A DNA stretch of 64,000 nucleotides from Pseudarthrobacter chlorophenolicus (GCF_000962805.1 NZ_JZTW01000001.1:620001-684000), one strand, 5' to 3'. Counted from the stretch's first letter, positions 29,289 through 39,119 are shown. Translations and numbers: made by a program. Notes: generated by a model from the sequence alone, not told the origin.

Positions 29289-29611
29289 CAGGTTGTCACT
29301 TTCATTGAGTCTTAAGTCAACCGGGCCGCAAGGCTGCGCTGGTGGCGCCTGGCACCTGCCCGGTGCTGGTCCAGCATGGCCAGGGCAGGGGTGACCGCAA
29401 AACTAAATTCTCTCACCTTGGGCAAATACTGCCGTGGGGCGAAGAATGAGGTGCCGAAGCGGGGCAGATCCGTATGAAGTTCGGTATTTCACGCAAGCGG
29501 AGCGCCGTGCGGACGGTCAAATCCAATACGGCCGAACAGACGGGCGCTCTGGCTGGCGCCGAATGTTACGCGGAACTACTGTGACGTGCCTCGCAGCAGG
29601 GTTATATGGGC
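29289..29611. other. Intergenic region upstream of the transporter operon
   Basis: These 323 bp hold no credible gene. The stretch contains the upstream region of the binding-protein gene (minus strand), where TTGACT at about 29315 is a possible -35 and the AT-rich stretch near 29400-29415 a second candidate promoter, and the 3' flank of the exonuclease gene. I see no strong hairpin or repeat. Confidence 0.4.
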
Positions 29612-30322
29612 TCAGAAGCCGCCGCCGGTAGCGTCCTGCGGAGGCAGTACGGGCCAATCACCTTCGATGACGGCAGTGGGCTTGGTCTTGCGGAGATACC
29701 CCTGGAAATCCGCGGCCTGCGTTACCGCCCAGTCCACCTGAAGCTGATGGAGCTGGCTTGCGGGCATCATCAGTTTAGGGAATTTACCCGCCATGGCGTC
29801 CAGGACCTTCAAGGTGGCCAGGGCGTCGGCGGCGGAGGTGTGGGCGTTGTCGAGGACCACCCCGTACTCCTCGCAGAGGGCCGTCAAAGTGCGTTTGCCT
29901 TTGCGGTAGCGGTCCACCTGCTTGTTCATGATGTAGGGATCCAGCACAGGGAACCGGGTGAGCTGGGGAACCCCGTACCGGGCCGACTCCGCTGCCAGGA
30001 CCGTGAAGTCGTAGCTGGCGTTGAACGCGATAACGGGGACGCCAGTATCGAAAAGCTCCTGCAGGACTGCGGCAAGCTCCCTGGTAACCTCATGCGCGGG
30101 CCGGCCGTCCTTCCGTGCCTGCTCAGTGGTGACGCCGTGCACATCGCTTGCTTCGGTGGGTATTTCAACCCCGGGATCGGCCAGCCACTCGTGCTCCCGG
30201 ATGACGTCGCCCCTGTGGTCCACGACTGTGACCGAGGCGGTCACTATCCGGGCGGCCCGCGAGTTGCGGCCCGTCGTTTCAAGGTCGAACGCGGCGCGGG
30301 GGAGGGTGTTCCAGGTGCTCAT
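29612..30322 (-). CDS. DnaQ-like 3'-5' exonuclease
   Basis: A 236-residue DEDD-family exonuclease resembling the epsilon proofreading domain. Exo I is FDLETTGRNS, exo II is AFNASYDFTVL and exo III is HTSAADALATLKVL (the His-x4-Asp arrangement of DEDDh). It has no polymerase or BRCT domain. It probably acts in DNA repair or nucleic-acid turnover. It is divergent from the alkyltransferase-like gene, with 63 bp between. Confidence 0.9.
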   Translation of the reverse strand: MSTWNTLPRAAFDLETTGRNSRAARIVTASVTVVDHRGDVIREHEWLADPGVEIPTEASDVHGVTTEQARKDGRPAHEVTRELAAVLQELFDTGVPVIAFNASYDFTVLAAESARYGVPQLTRFPVLDPYIMNKQVDRYRKGKRTLTALCEEYGVVLDNAHTSAADALATLKVLDAMAGKFPKLMMPASQLHQLQVDWAVTQAADFQGYLRKTKPTAVIEGDWPVLPPQDATGGGF

Positions 30323-30373
30323 ACCTCCACGCTAAAGGGACCCCCGGACAATTCCGTGGAACGCCACTGCGGC

Positions 30374-30379
30374 TACATT
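30374..30379 (+). promoter_or_regulatory. -10 box for a leaderless ATL-adnAB transcript
   Basis: TACATT lies 6 nt before the ATG at 30386 and there is no Shine-Dalgarno. A weak TTCCGT sits about 17 nt upstream. It probably drives the ATL-adnA-adnB operon. Confidence 0.5.
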
Positions 30380-30385
30380 GGATCA

Positions 30386-30802
30386 ATGCGGATTGAGTAT
30401 GTGCAGGCGGTCCTCGCCATCGTGAGGATGGTGCCGGCGGGATCCGCGGTGTCGTACGGCGACGTTGCAGAACTGCTGGGTTCCGGGGGACCCCGCCAGG
30501 TCGGTTCGGTCATGAGCCACTACGGCAGCGGCGTCCCGTGGTGGCGGATCCTGAAAGCCAGTGGACACGCCCCCGAAGGACATGAGGCAGACGCGCTGCG
30601 CCGCTACCTTGATGAAGGGACGCCGTTGGTCGGCGCCTACCGGGAGTGGCAGCGCACCGGAGAAGGCCGGTGGCGGGTGGACCTCCAGGCGGCGCGCTGG
30701 GCTCCCGATGGAGAGGATTTCGACCGGATGGATGCGGTGGCAGAGCAACTGGAGCGCGAGCTCCACCGATTGTCAGAGGCTGATGATGGGATGTCGGTGT
30801 GA
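30386..30802 (+). CDS. Alkyltransferase-like protein (MGMT family, no catalytic Cys)
   Basis: A 138-residue protein with the MGMT DNA-binding fold (VPAGSAVSYGDVAELLG; GGPRQVGSVMSH). The PCHR active site of O6-alkylguanine transferases is replaced by VPWWRIL, so the acceptor cysteine is absent. ATL proteins bind alkylated guanine and hand the lesion to nucleotide excision repair. It overlaps the adnA GTG, placing it in a DNA-repair operon, as for Rv3204 beside adnAB in M. tuberculosis (from memory). Confidence 0.9.
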   Translation: MRIEYVQAVLAIVRMVPAGSAVSYGDVAELLGSGGPRQVGSVMSHYGSGVPWWRILKASGHAPEGHEADALRRYLDEGTPLVGAYREWQRTGEGRWRVDLQAARWAPDGEDFDRMDAVAEQLERELHRLSEADDGMSV

Positions 30803-33800
30803 CGGTAACACTCCCACTTGCAGGGCCCTTTGACGACGATTTCGAGGCCTACCAGGACCCGGCTGGCCCAGGTTTTGGCGACCCTGAGGTTGCGGGCGGG
30901 GAAGCTCCCGGCAGCCGCGCCGGGCAGGGCCTGCCCTCCGGCTCCGGCCCCCTCAGGCTGCTTCCTCCGAGCCAGTCCCATGCCGATCGGCCCGCACTGA
31001 CGCCGGACCAGCAAGCCGCCGTCGACGTCGCTGCCGGTTCCGGACCGGTGCTTGTTCCGGGAGCCCCCGGAACCGGTAAGACCACAGTCCTTGTCGAGGC
31101 AGCTGTGGAGCGGGTCCACCGGGACGGCCTTGATCCCGCGGGAATCCTGATCCTCGGCCCAACACGGCTGGCCGCGGACTTCCTTCGCGACCGCTTCACC
31201 GCGCGACTGGACAGAAGCCTCAGCACCACTCCCGCGCGGACCTGGGCGTCATACGCATTCGACCTCATCAGGAGGGCCAAGGCTGAGGGCATCATCCCCC
31301 TCGCCCGGCCGCCGCGGCTCCTGTCCGGGCCGGAACAGGACCTGATTATCAAGGAGCTGCTGGAAGGTCACCGGCTACCGGGGCTGGAACTACCCTGGCC
31401 TGCCGACCTTGAAGGCGCCCTGGAGACCCGCGGGTTCCGTCAGGAAGTCCGCCAGCTTTTCGACCGCATCATCGAGTCCGGCCGGACACCCGCCGACCTG
31501 GCGGAGCTGGGCAAGGCGTGCGGCAGGCAGGACTGGATCGCGGCGGCGGCGCTCTACAGCGAATACCGGGATATCCTTGACCTGCGCATGCCGGAGGCTT
31601 TTGATCCGGCCGGCATCATCACAGCAGCCCGGCAAATCTTCCAGGACGCTCCGGAATTCCTCGCCGCGGAGCGGGAACGGCTGCAGCTGATCCTGGTGGA
31701 TGACATCCAGGAAGCCAACCCTGCGGTCTTCGAACTGTTGGCAGACATTGCCGCCGGCAAGGACTGCCTGATTACCTCGTCCCCGGACACCGTGGTCCAG
31801 GGATTCCGCGGCGCCCGGCCCGATCTTGTGGCCGAGTTGCCCCGGCTGCTGTCGACGGACGCCCGGGTGCTTGAGAGGCCGCTGTGGCACGCCCACCGGC
31901 TGGCTCCTGCTATCGCGGAAGCGTGGCTTGGTGTGGCCGGCCGCATCTCCCAGCGGGCCGGGGGCCAGCTGTCGCGCCGCTTGGAGCTGTCCTCGGTCGG
32001 CAACGGTCCGGGCCGGGTTGAAGCCCATCTGGTGCCTTCGGCGGTCCACGAGCTGCGGTACGTGGCCCAGCGGATCCTCGACCAGCACATCGGCCAAGGC
32101 CGCCCCCTGACGGACATTTCCGTCATCGTGCGCAACGGCGGCCAGGTCAGCGAACTGCAGCGTTACCTGTCCGGGCAGGGCATCCCCGTGCGGGTGCCGG
32201 TAGCTGAGTCGGCGGTGCGCGATGAAGTGGCCGTCCGCCCCCTCCTTGACGCCTATGCCATTGCACTGGACCCCTCGCTCCTGACCCCCGAAGCAGCGGT
32301 GTCGCTCCTGACCTCCAGGATCGGTGGGGCCACCCCGCTTGAACTCCGGCGGCTTCGGCAATCGCTGCGCCGCGAGGAGCTGACGGGTGGCGGGGGGCGT
32401 GGCAGCGACTCCCTTTTGGTTGAGGCGCTACTGGAACCAGGGGCGCTGGGGAGCCTGGGGATTGAAGGCCGTGCCGCCCGCCGCACTGCCCGGATGATCC
32501 AGTCAGGCAAGGAAGCAGCGCACCAACCTGGTGCCAACGCCGAGTCTGTGCTGTGGGCCCTGTGGAGCGCCACCGGACTTTCCGCCGCCTGGACGGAAAC
32601 CGCGCTGGCCGGCGGGCCGCACGGCGCCCGGGCGGACAGGGACCTGGACGCGATGATGGCCCTGTTCCACACGGCAGAGCGCTACGTGGACCAGATGCCG
32701 GGCGCCGGCCCCGAGCAGTTCCTGGAATACCTCCTGAACCAGGAGCTGCCCATGGACACACTCGCCGCCCGTGCGCAGGTTGACGATGCCGTTGAAATCA
32801 TGACCCCGGCCAGCGCTGCCGGTCGGCAATGGCCCGTTGTGATCATCGCGGGCCTGCAGGAAGGGGTATGGCCCAACACCAGGCTTCGGGGAGAGCTTCT
32901 GGGCAGCACCCTTTACGCGGACGCCGTTGAGCACGGAACGTCCTACGCCCTGCAGCGTGACCCGCTCAGCCGGTTGCGCGACATCAGGTATGACGAACTC
33001 CGCAGCTTTTCCACCGCCGTCTCCCGTGCGGAGGAACTGCTCATCTGCACTGCGGTGGCCTCCGAAGACGACCAGCCGTCGTCGTTCCTGGACTACGCCG
33101 CGCCGCTGGCCCCGGGTGAGGACGCACGGGGCTTCACGGCAGTGGAACGGCCCATGACGCTGCGTGCCCTCGTCGCGGAGCTGCGCCAACATGCACAGTT
33201 GGACGGCGCCCAGGCGCAGGAGGCGGCGAGGGTCCTGGCAGGCCTCGCAGCCGCCGAGCCTCCTGCTCCAGGCGCCCATCCGGACAGCTGGTGGGGTATT
33301 CAGCCGCTCACATCCAACGACGCCGTGGTGCCGCCGGGCGGTACAGTGTATGTTTCCCCGTCAAAGGTCGAATCCGTGCAGAAATCGCCTTTGGACTGGT
33401 TCGTCCAGGCAGCCGGCGGTGAAGCCGCGACGGACTTTGCCCGCAGCCTTGGCACACTTGTCCACGCCATCGCCCAGGACATGCCTGACGCTTCAGGCCA
33501 GGAATACATTGCCGAGCTTGCCCGCCGCTGGCCGCAGCTGGGAATGAAAGACAACTGGGAAGGCAGGCTGGACCACCAGAGGGCAGAGGCCATGGTGCGG
33601 AAGCTCGCCCAATACGTTCTGGTGATGCGCGGCAGCGGCCGCAGCCTCCTTGGGGTCGAACAGGACTTTGACGTGGCCCTTGGGGAAGTGCTGCTCGATG
33701 ACGCTTCCCAGCGGGAAGCGGTGCTTCGCGGCCAGGTGGACCGGCTGGAAATCGACGGCGCGGGAAGATTGGTTGTTGTGGATCTGAAAACGGGAAAACG

Positions 33801-34149
33801 GCAGCCAGGTAAGACTGAACTGGCCAGCCACCCGCAGTTGGGCGCCTACCAGGCCGCCGTTCTCGCCGGCGGCTTCGGCGATGGCAGCGACACCGGACAG
33901 GCGCTTCCCGGCGGGGCAGTCCTTGCTCAGCTGGGGACAACGGCGAAGTCGCCGGCTGTCCAAGAACAGGAGCCCCTGGACCCGCAGGACAACTGGGCGC
34001 TCAACATGGTCAAGGAGGCCGCCGCCGTCATGGGAGGCAACACGTTCGAGGCCCGGCATGACCCCGGCAAGGGAAGCTTCGGCGGGCACGGCTGCAGGCT
34101 CCCCGAGGTCTGCCCGCTCTGTGCCCGCGGGCGGCAGGTAACCGAATGA
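30799..34149 (+). CDS. adnA: AdnA-type helicase-nuclease subunit
   Basis: A 1116-residue subunit of the AdnAB end-resection machine: an N-terminal UvrD-like motor plus a C-terminal RecB-family nuclease. Walker A is GAPGTGKTT, but motif II is ILVDDIQEAN (DD, not DE), motif III is SPDTVVQGFRGA and motif V is weak, so the motor is divergent compared with AdnB. The nuclease core VVVDLKTGKRQ and PQLGAYQAAVL are intact. C1099, C1105 and C1108 form a terminal cysteine cluster. It overlaps ATL upstream and adnB downstream (ATGA), which fits a heterodimer made in equal amounts. Confidence 0.9.
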   Translation: MTVTLPLAGPFDDDFEAYQDPAGPGFGDPEVAGGEAPGSRAGQGLPSGSGPLRLLPPSQSHADRPALTPDQQAAVDVAAGSGPVLVPGAPGTGKTTVLVEAAVERVHRDGLDPAGILILGPTRLAADFLRDRFTARLDRSLSTTPARTWASYAFDLIRRAKAEGIIPLARPPRLLSGPEQDLIIKELLEGHRLPGLELPWPADLEGALETRGFRQEVRQLFDRIIESGRTPADLAELGKACGRQDWIAAAALYSEYRDILDLRMPEAFDPAGIITAARQIFQDAPEFLAAERERLQLILVDDIQEANPAVFELLADIAAGKDCLITSSPDTVVQGFRGARPDLVAELPRLLSTDARVLERPLWHAHRLAPAIAEAWLGVAGRISQRAGGQLSRRLELSSVGNGPGRVEAHLVPSAVHELRYVAQRILDQHIGQGRPLTDISVIVRNGGQVSELQRYLSGQGIPVRVPVAESAVRDEVAVRPLLDAYAIALDPSLLTPEAAVSLLTSRIGGATPLELRRLRQSLRREELTGGGGRGSDSLLVEALLEPGALGSLGIEGRAARRTARMIQSGKEAAHQPGANAESVLWALWSATGLSAAWTETALAGGPHGARADRDLDAMMALFHTAERYVDQMPGAGPEQFLEYLLNQELPMDTLAARAQVDDAVEIMTPASAAGRQWPVVIIAGLQEGVWPNTRLRGELLGSTLYADAVEHGTSYALQRDPLSRLRDIRYDELRSFSTAVSRAEELLICTAVASEDDQPSSFLDYAAPLAPGEDARGFTAVERPMTLRALVAELRQHAQLDGAQAQEAARVLAGLAAAEPPAPGAHPDSWWGIQPLTSNDAVVPPGGTVYVSPSKVESVQKSPLDWFVQAAGGEAATDFARSLGTLVHAIAQDMPDASGQEYIAELARRWPQLGMKDNWEGRLDHQRAEAMVRKLAQYVLVMRGSGRSLLGVEQDFDVALGEVLLDDASQREAVLRGQVDRLEIDGAGRLVVVDLKTGKRQPGKTELASHPQLGAYQAAVLAGGFGDGSDTGQALPGGAVLAQLGTTAKSPAVQEQEPLDPQDNWALNMVKEAAAVMGGNTFEARHDPGKGSFGGHGCRLPEVCPLCARGRQVTE

Positions 34150-37100
34150 GCCAGGATGTACAGGTGCCCGTCGACAGCCAGCCAACCATAGGGCCTGCCG
34201 ACGGTGAATTCCCGCCGCCCGTGCGGTTCAGCCCCGAGGAACTTTCAGTCCTGCTGGGTGAGAAGAACGTCCCCACGGCGGAGCAGTCAGCAATTATCTC
34301 CTCGCCATTGACGCCGCGGCTCGTTATTGCCGGGGCAGGTTCGGGCAAAACGGCTACCATGGCGGACCGTGTGGTGTGGCTCGTGGCCAACGGCTGGGTC
34401 CGGCCCGAAGAAGTCCTCGGTGTGACGTTTACCCGGAAAGCCGCCGGTGAACTCGCTTCGAGGATCAGGGCCAAACTTGTGGCTTTGCAGCGGGTGGCTT
34501 CCCGGGGCACCAGCGCACCACTGTTTCCGGCCGGCATGATCAGCAGTGACGCCCTTGAGCCCAAGGTATCCACCTACCACTCCTTCGCCAGCGGCATCGT
34601 GTCGGACTACGGGCTCCGGCTCGGTGTCGAGCGCGACGTGGTGCTCCTGGGCGGGGCGCAGGCGTGGCAGCTCGCCACAGAGGTCGTCGAGGCGTACGAC
34701 GGCGAGTACGGCCACTTCCGGGCGGCCAAGTCCACCCTCGTGAAGGCCGTCATCCAGCTGGCCGGCGAATGTGCCGAACACCTGCAGGAGCCAGAGGAAG
34801 TGGAATCCTGGCTGATGGCGCGGCTCGCCGGTTATGAGTCGCTGCCGTACCTGGCCGGGAAACAGAAAAATCCGCCGCAGGCAGCCGCGGACATCGCACG
34901 GATGCTGAGGACGCGGGCCAGCGTGGCTGACATGGTGGGCCGCTACACGGACGCCAAGCGGGCAAGGGGAGCGCTCGACTTCGGGGACCTGGTTTCCCTG
35001 GCCGCCCGGGTGGCCAGCGATGTTCCACTCGCGGCACACATGGAGCGGCAGCGGTACAAGGTGGTGCTGCTTGATGAGTTCCAGGACACCTCCTATGCCC
35101 AGCTGGTCCTGTTCTCGCGCCTGTTCGGCGGCGGTCACGCCGTCACAGCGGTGGGGGATCCCAACCAATCCATCTACGGATTCCGCGGTGCCTCGGCAGG
35201 GCAGCTGTTCCACTTCGTCCGCGAGTTCCCGGCCCGCACCGGCCAGGCCGAAGGCCCTGCCCAGTGGAAGCCGGCCCCCACGTCGTACCTGACCACAGCC
35301 TGGCGGAACGGCAAGTCCATCCTGGCCGCCGCCAACGTCATGTCAGAATCCCTTGCGAAGGCCGAAGCGCAGCGCGGACCGGCCGGCGGGGGAGCCACAG
35401 CGGCCGCCAGCGTGCCGCCGCTGCAGCCCAGTCCGTTTGCAGCGGAGGGCAGGGTAGTTTTGGGGCGCTTCGCCAGCGACGCTGAAGAGGCCGCTGCGCT
35501 CGCGGACGATGTCCTGAAGTACCGGGTCACTGATTTTGAAACCAAGCCGGACGGATCTTCGGTGGCCCCGGCGCTCGCCGTCCTGTGCCGGCGCCGTGCC
35601 CAGATGGAACCGATCCGCCGGCAGTTTGAGGCACGAGGCATCGCCTACGAAATAGTCGGACTCGGCGGACTCCTGGATACCCCGGAAGTGGTGGACCTGG
35701 TGGCCACCCTCAGGGTCCTGGCCGACCCCGGCAGATCCGATGCTTTGATGCGCCTGCTGGCTGGTGCCCGCTGGCGGATTGGACCGGCAGATCTGATGGC
35801 ACTGCGTGACTGGTCCAGCCACCTGGCCCGCCGGCGCGTGCAGCTTTCCGCGAATCCGGAGGCTGCTGAACCCGGGGACGACGACGGCACGGTCCCGGAG
35901 TCGGACCTGACCGACGGCGCCAGCCTGGTGGAAGCTCTTGACTGGCTTCCCCGCGAGGGCTGGACCTCCTCCGCCGGACGGTGCCTGACGGAGGTTGCCC
36001 GTGTGAGGCTCCACCGCCTGTCCGTGGAGCTGCGCCAGCTTCGTGGCTACCTGGGCGATGACCTCACCACCCTGCTGGGCGAAGTTGAACGTGCCATGCT
36101 CCTCGACATCGAGGTTGCGGCCCTGCCCGGCGTCAGCATCCACCAGGCCCGCCGGAACCTCGATGCCTTCCAGGATGCCGCTGCCGGGTTCCTGCGCACC
36201 TCCCACAGGGTGGACATCCTCGCCTTCCTTTCGTGGCTCGAGGCAGCGGCCGCTGAGGAGAACGGCCTCGAAGCCCCGCCAGGGGACGTGAACAGGGAAG
36301 CCGTCCAGCTTCTGACGGTTCACGCCTCCAAGGGCCTGGAATGGGACGCGGTCTTTGTTCCGGGGCTGAACGCCGGGGCTTTCCCCACCGATAAGGATTC
36401 GCGCTGGAGCAGCGGGACGGCTGCGCTTCCGTGGCCCCTTCGCGGGGACCGGTCCGACCTTCCGCAGTGGGACCTGGACCAGCCTGACCAGAAGGGCTGG
36501 ATCGATGCCGAAAAGGATTTCAAGGCAGCCGTGCAGGTACACGGTGACTCCGAAGAACGCCGGCTTGCCTACGTGGCCTATACCCGGGCCAAACATGTTC
36601 TCTGGGTCTCCAGCGCTGCCTGGGTGGGATCGCGGTCCGGGCGGAGCACCATGTCCCCTTTCCTTGCCGAGCTGGAAACCCTGGCCGTGCCGGCGGGCGG
36701 AGCACCCGCCCGTGCCGGCGTGCACCCCCTGTCACTCGATGAAGCAGCCTTACCGGAAAACAGCCCGCTGACGCTGGAAACGGAAGTAGCGGGATGGCCC
36801 TACGACCCCTTGGAAGGACCCATCGATCCCCGTTCGGGAGAACGGCTCCGTCTCTTCGGCGGGCGCAGGGCACCCATGGAAGCCGCAGCAGCGAGGGTGT
36901 TGGCCGAACTGGCTAAGGGGCTCGCCAATCTCCGGCCTGAGCAGGAGCCAGCCACTAACCCCGGACTGGCCGGCCCGGCAGCCGGCTGGGCCAAGGAAGC
37001 TGCGCTGCTGCTGCAACGCCGTTCACGCCGGTCCCAAGGACAGGACGTCCACCTGCCAACCCACATCTCCGCTTCCACCCTGGTCGATCTGGAAGAGGAT

Positions 37101-37649
37101 CCGGCGGCCGTGCTCGCCAGGCTTCGCCGGCCGGTGCCCCGCGAACCGGGTATGTCAGCCCGCAAGGGGACCGCCTTCCACGCATGGGTGGAGGAGTATT
37201 TCGGCTCCGCAGGAATGCTTGACCTCGGCGAGGCTCCCGGGTCTGATGACCACATCGATGCAGCCTACGACCTCGACTCCATGGTGGGGACTTTCAGGGC
37301 TTCGGAGTGGGCCGACAGGGCGCCCGCTTACGTGGAAGTGCCTGTCGAAACCCGGGTGGGTGACGTTGTGGTGCGTGGTCGGATCGACGCCGTATTCCGC
37401 GACGCCGATGGGCGATGGGATCTGGTGGACTGGAAGACCGGGCGGCGGCCGTCCGGCGCGCGGCTTAAAACGCGGGCGGTACAGCTCGCCGTCTACAGGC
37501 TCGCCTGGGCGCGGCTCAAGGACGTTCCGCTGGAATCTGTCCGGGCAGCGTTCTTCTACGTGGCAGACAACGAAGTAGTCCGGCCCCACGATCTTGGGAC
37601 AGCAGCAGAACTTGAAGCGATCGTTGCCGGCGCTGTTGCCAACCAGTAG
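34146..37649 (+). CDS. adnB: AdnB-type helicase-nuclease subunit
   Basis: A 1167-residue UvrD/Rep helicase fused to a PD-(D/E)XK nuclease. All motor motifs look canonical: AGAGSGKTAT, LLDEFQDTS, VGDPNQSIYGFRGAS, VHASKGLEWDAVF and AYTRAKHVLW. The C-terminal nuclease has GTAFHAWVEEYF, WDLVDWKTGRRP and VQLAVYRLAW. It should be the main translocase of the AdnAB double-strand-break resection complex, the actinobacterial counterpart of RecBCD/AddAB. Confidence 0.92.
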   Translation: MSQDVQVPVDSQPTIGPADGEFPPPVRFSPEELSVLLGEKNVPTAEQSAIISSPLTPRLVIAGAGSGKTATMADRVVWLVANGWVRPEEVLGVTFTRKAAGELASRIRAKLVALQRVASRGTSAPLFPAGMISSDALEPKVSTYHSFASGIVSDYGLRLGVERDVVLLGGAQAWQLATEVVEAYDGEYGHFRAAKSTLVKAVIQLAGECAEHLQEPEEVESWLMARLAGYESLPYLAGKQKNPPQAAADIARMLRTRASVADMVGRYTDAKRARGALDFGDLVSLAARVASDVPLAAHMERQRYKVVLLDEFQDTSYAQLVLFSRLFGGGHAVTAVGDPNQSIYGFRGASAGQLFHFVREFPARTGQAEGPAQWKPAPTSYLTTAWRNGKSILAAANVMSESLAKAEAQRGPAGGGATAAASVPPLQPSPFAAEGRVVLGRFASDAEEAAALADDVLKYRVTDFETKPDGSSVAPALAVLCRRRAQMEPIRRQFEARGIAYEIVGLGGLLDTPEVVDLVATLRVLADPGRSDALMRLLAGARWRIGPADLMALRDWSSHLARRRVQLSANPEAAEPGDDDGTVPESDLTDGASLVEALDWLPREGWTSSAGRCLTEVARVRLHRLSVELRQLRGYLGDDLTTLLGEVERAMLLDIEVAALPGVSIHQARRNLDAFQDAAAGFLRTSHRVDILAFLSWLEAAAAEENGLEAPPGDVNREAVQLLTVHASKGLEWDAVFVPGLNAGAFPTDKDSRWSSGTAALPWPLRGDRSDLPQWDLDQPDQKGWIDAEKDFKAAVQVHGDSEERRLAYVAYTRAKHVLWVSSAAWVGSRSGRSTMSPFLAELETLAVPAGGAPARAGVHPLSLDEAALPENSPLTLETEVAGWPYDPLEGPIDPRSGERLRLFGGRRAPMEAAAARVLAELAKGLANLRPEQEPATNPGLAGPAAGWAKEAALLLQRRSRRSQGQDVHLPTHISASTLVDLEEDPAAVLARLRRPVPREPGMSARKGTAFHAWVEEYFGSAGMLDLGEAPGSDDHIDAAYDLDSMVGTFRASEWADRAPAYVEVPVETRVGDVVVRGRIDAVFRDADGRWDLVDWKTGRRPSGARLKTRAVQLAVYRLAWARLKDVPLESVRAAFFYVADNEVVRPHDLGTAAELEAIVAGAVANQ

Positions 37650-37679
37650 CGGTTCGCTGCCGCGCCCGGCAGCGAACTG

Positions 37680-39020
37680 CTAACGGCCGTTGTTGGCCTT
37701 GATGACGGAGAGGGCCGCAGTCGAGGTGTCGTCTCCTGCCCTGCCGGCGGCCTGGTCCGTGCCGGCCGTAGCTGACGTGTCGCTGCCCTGCTCCGCGACC
37801 GGAACATCGTGGTCCGTTGCCGCTGCGGCAGGCGTTGCAGGGATCTTCGTCACGTGCACTGCTGCCTGCGCAGGCAAGGGAACGGCGGATACCGAGGGCT
37901 GGACCGGCACCGGCACCACTGTCACGGCGGGCATCCCCGCCGCCGGGCCGCCGTCGAGCGAGTTCTGCGTGGAAGAACCCGTGCGGGACTGACCTTCCAG
38001 GGACGGTGTGGCCGCCGGGGTGCTGGCGCCCGAGCCTGCCGGCACCGTGCCGGCAGCGTGCCCGGGCTGGGTTGGCGGCTGGGGCTCGACGCTGATGGGT
38101 TGGCCGCCGTGCTCTGCGATATCGGCGGCAAGCGTCTCAAGCATGCCCTCTGCTTCGGCCACCATTTCGGCATCGCCCGCAGCAATGCCCTTGACCAGGT
38201 ACTGGGCGAGGGCAAACTCCGCAGACAGGGCCGCCCGGCGCAGCAGGTGCGCGTCCGGGGTGTCGCGGCGGCTGGCGGTGTAGCCGGCCAGGACGGCGTC
38301 AACGAAGTCCTGTTCGTTGGAGGCCACCAGCCACGCAAAATCGTCGGCGGGGTCGCCGATCCGAAGATCGGTCCATCCCGTAACTGCCGTGACACGCTGG
38401 CCCTCCACGAGCAGGTTGTCCTCGTGCAGGTCGCCGTGGACCACGCAGGGGTTGAAGCGCCAGAGCGACACGTCTTCCATGGCGTGTTCCCAGCGCAGCA
38501 GAAGCGCCGAAGGAATCTTGCCGGTGGTGGCGGCCTGGTCCAGCTCGTTAAGCCGGCGCTGGCGGAACTCATTGGGGGTGTAACTGGGCAGGTCGGCGTT
38601 GCTGACCAGCGTCCGCGGAAGGTCGTGGATGGCTGCCAGGGCCACGCCGATTTCCCGGGCCAGCGGAGCCGGGCCGGCGGTGAGGTCTTCAACGCTGCGG
38701 GTGCTGCCGGCCAGGTGCGAGTAGACGAAGGTGCTCAGGGTCCCCAGCCGGACACTGCCGGCCACTGTGGGCATGAGGAACGGCAGCTCAGCCCGGATGG
38801 CTGGAGCGAAGGCACGAAGGACCAGGAATTCCGTTTCCAGCCGGGCACTGGCTTCCGCATGGCGGGGTGACCTGACGCGCCAGCGTTTTCCTTCCGAGTC
38901 AAGGAGCAGCGCCGAATCGAAGTCCGCAGGATCATCCGGCGCGGAGCTAACTGCCGTGGGGGTCAGTCCGGGGACTGCCGCTGTTGCAACGGCTGCCAGT
39001 TCAATCGGTTTTCTTCTCAC
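37680..39020 (-). CDS. Aminoglycoside-phosphotransferase-fold protein, probable pseudokinase
   Basis: A 446-residue protein whose first ~315 residues have the APH/choline-kinase fold: the catalytic loop is VVHGDLHEDN (D197). The metal-binding IDW motif reads VTGWTDLRIGDP, with G215 in place of the expected Asp. The codon is GGA, so this is not ambiguous. The last ~135 residues are Pro/Ala/Thr/Ser/Val-rich and probably disordered, ending SVIKANNGR. The GTG at 39020 (MRRKPIELAAV) is preferred over the upstream frame to 39089. It lies between adnB and nudC, convergent with the former; function unknown. Confidence 0.75.
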   Translation of the reverse strand: MRRKPIELAAVATAAVPGLTPTAVSSAPDDPADFDSALLLDSEGKRWRVRSPRHAEASARLETEFLVLRAFAPAIRAELPFLMPTVAGSVRLGTLSTFVYSHLAGSTRSVEDLTAGPAPLAREIGVALAAIHDLPRTLVSNADLPSYTPNEFRQRRLNELDQAATTGKIPSALLLRWEHAMEDVSLWRFNPCVVHGDLHEDNLLVEGQRVTAVTGWTDLRIGDPADDFAWLVASNEQDFVDAVLAGYTASRRDTPDAHLLRRAALSAEFALAQYLVKGIAAGDAEMVAEAEGMLETLAADIAEHGGQPISVEPQPPTQPGHAAGTVPAGSGASTPAATPSLEGQSRTGSSTQNSLDGGPAAGMPAVTVVPVPVQPSVSAVPLPAQAAVHVTKIPATPAAAATDHDVPVAEQGSDTSATAGTDQAAGRAGDDTSTAALSVIKANNGR

Positions 39021-39119
39021 CGTCCCACGGTAGATTGCCCGCCGTCCAAGACGCCGGTCCGGTAACGGCGAGTCTCCAGATACGTCCAAAACAGGGGGAT
39101 ACCCAACGGGGCCAGAATG

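Noticed and set aside
30386..30802. Active O6-methylguanine-DNA methyltransferase
   Set aside because: The PCHR active site is PWWR, so the acceptor cysteine is missing; it is an alkyltransferase-like protein.
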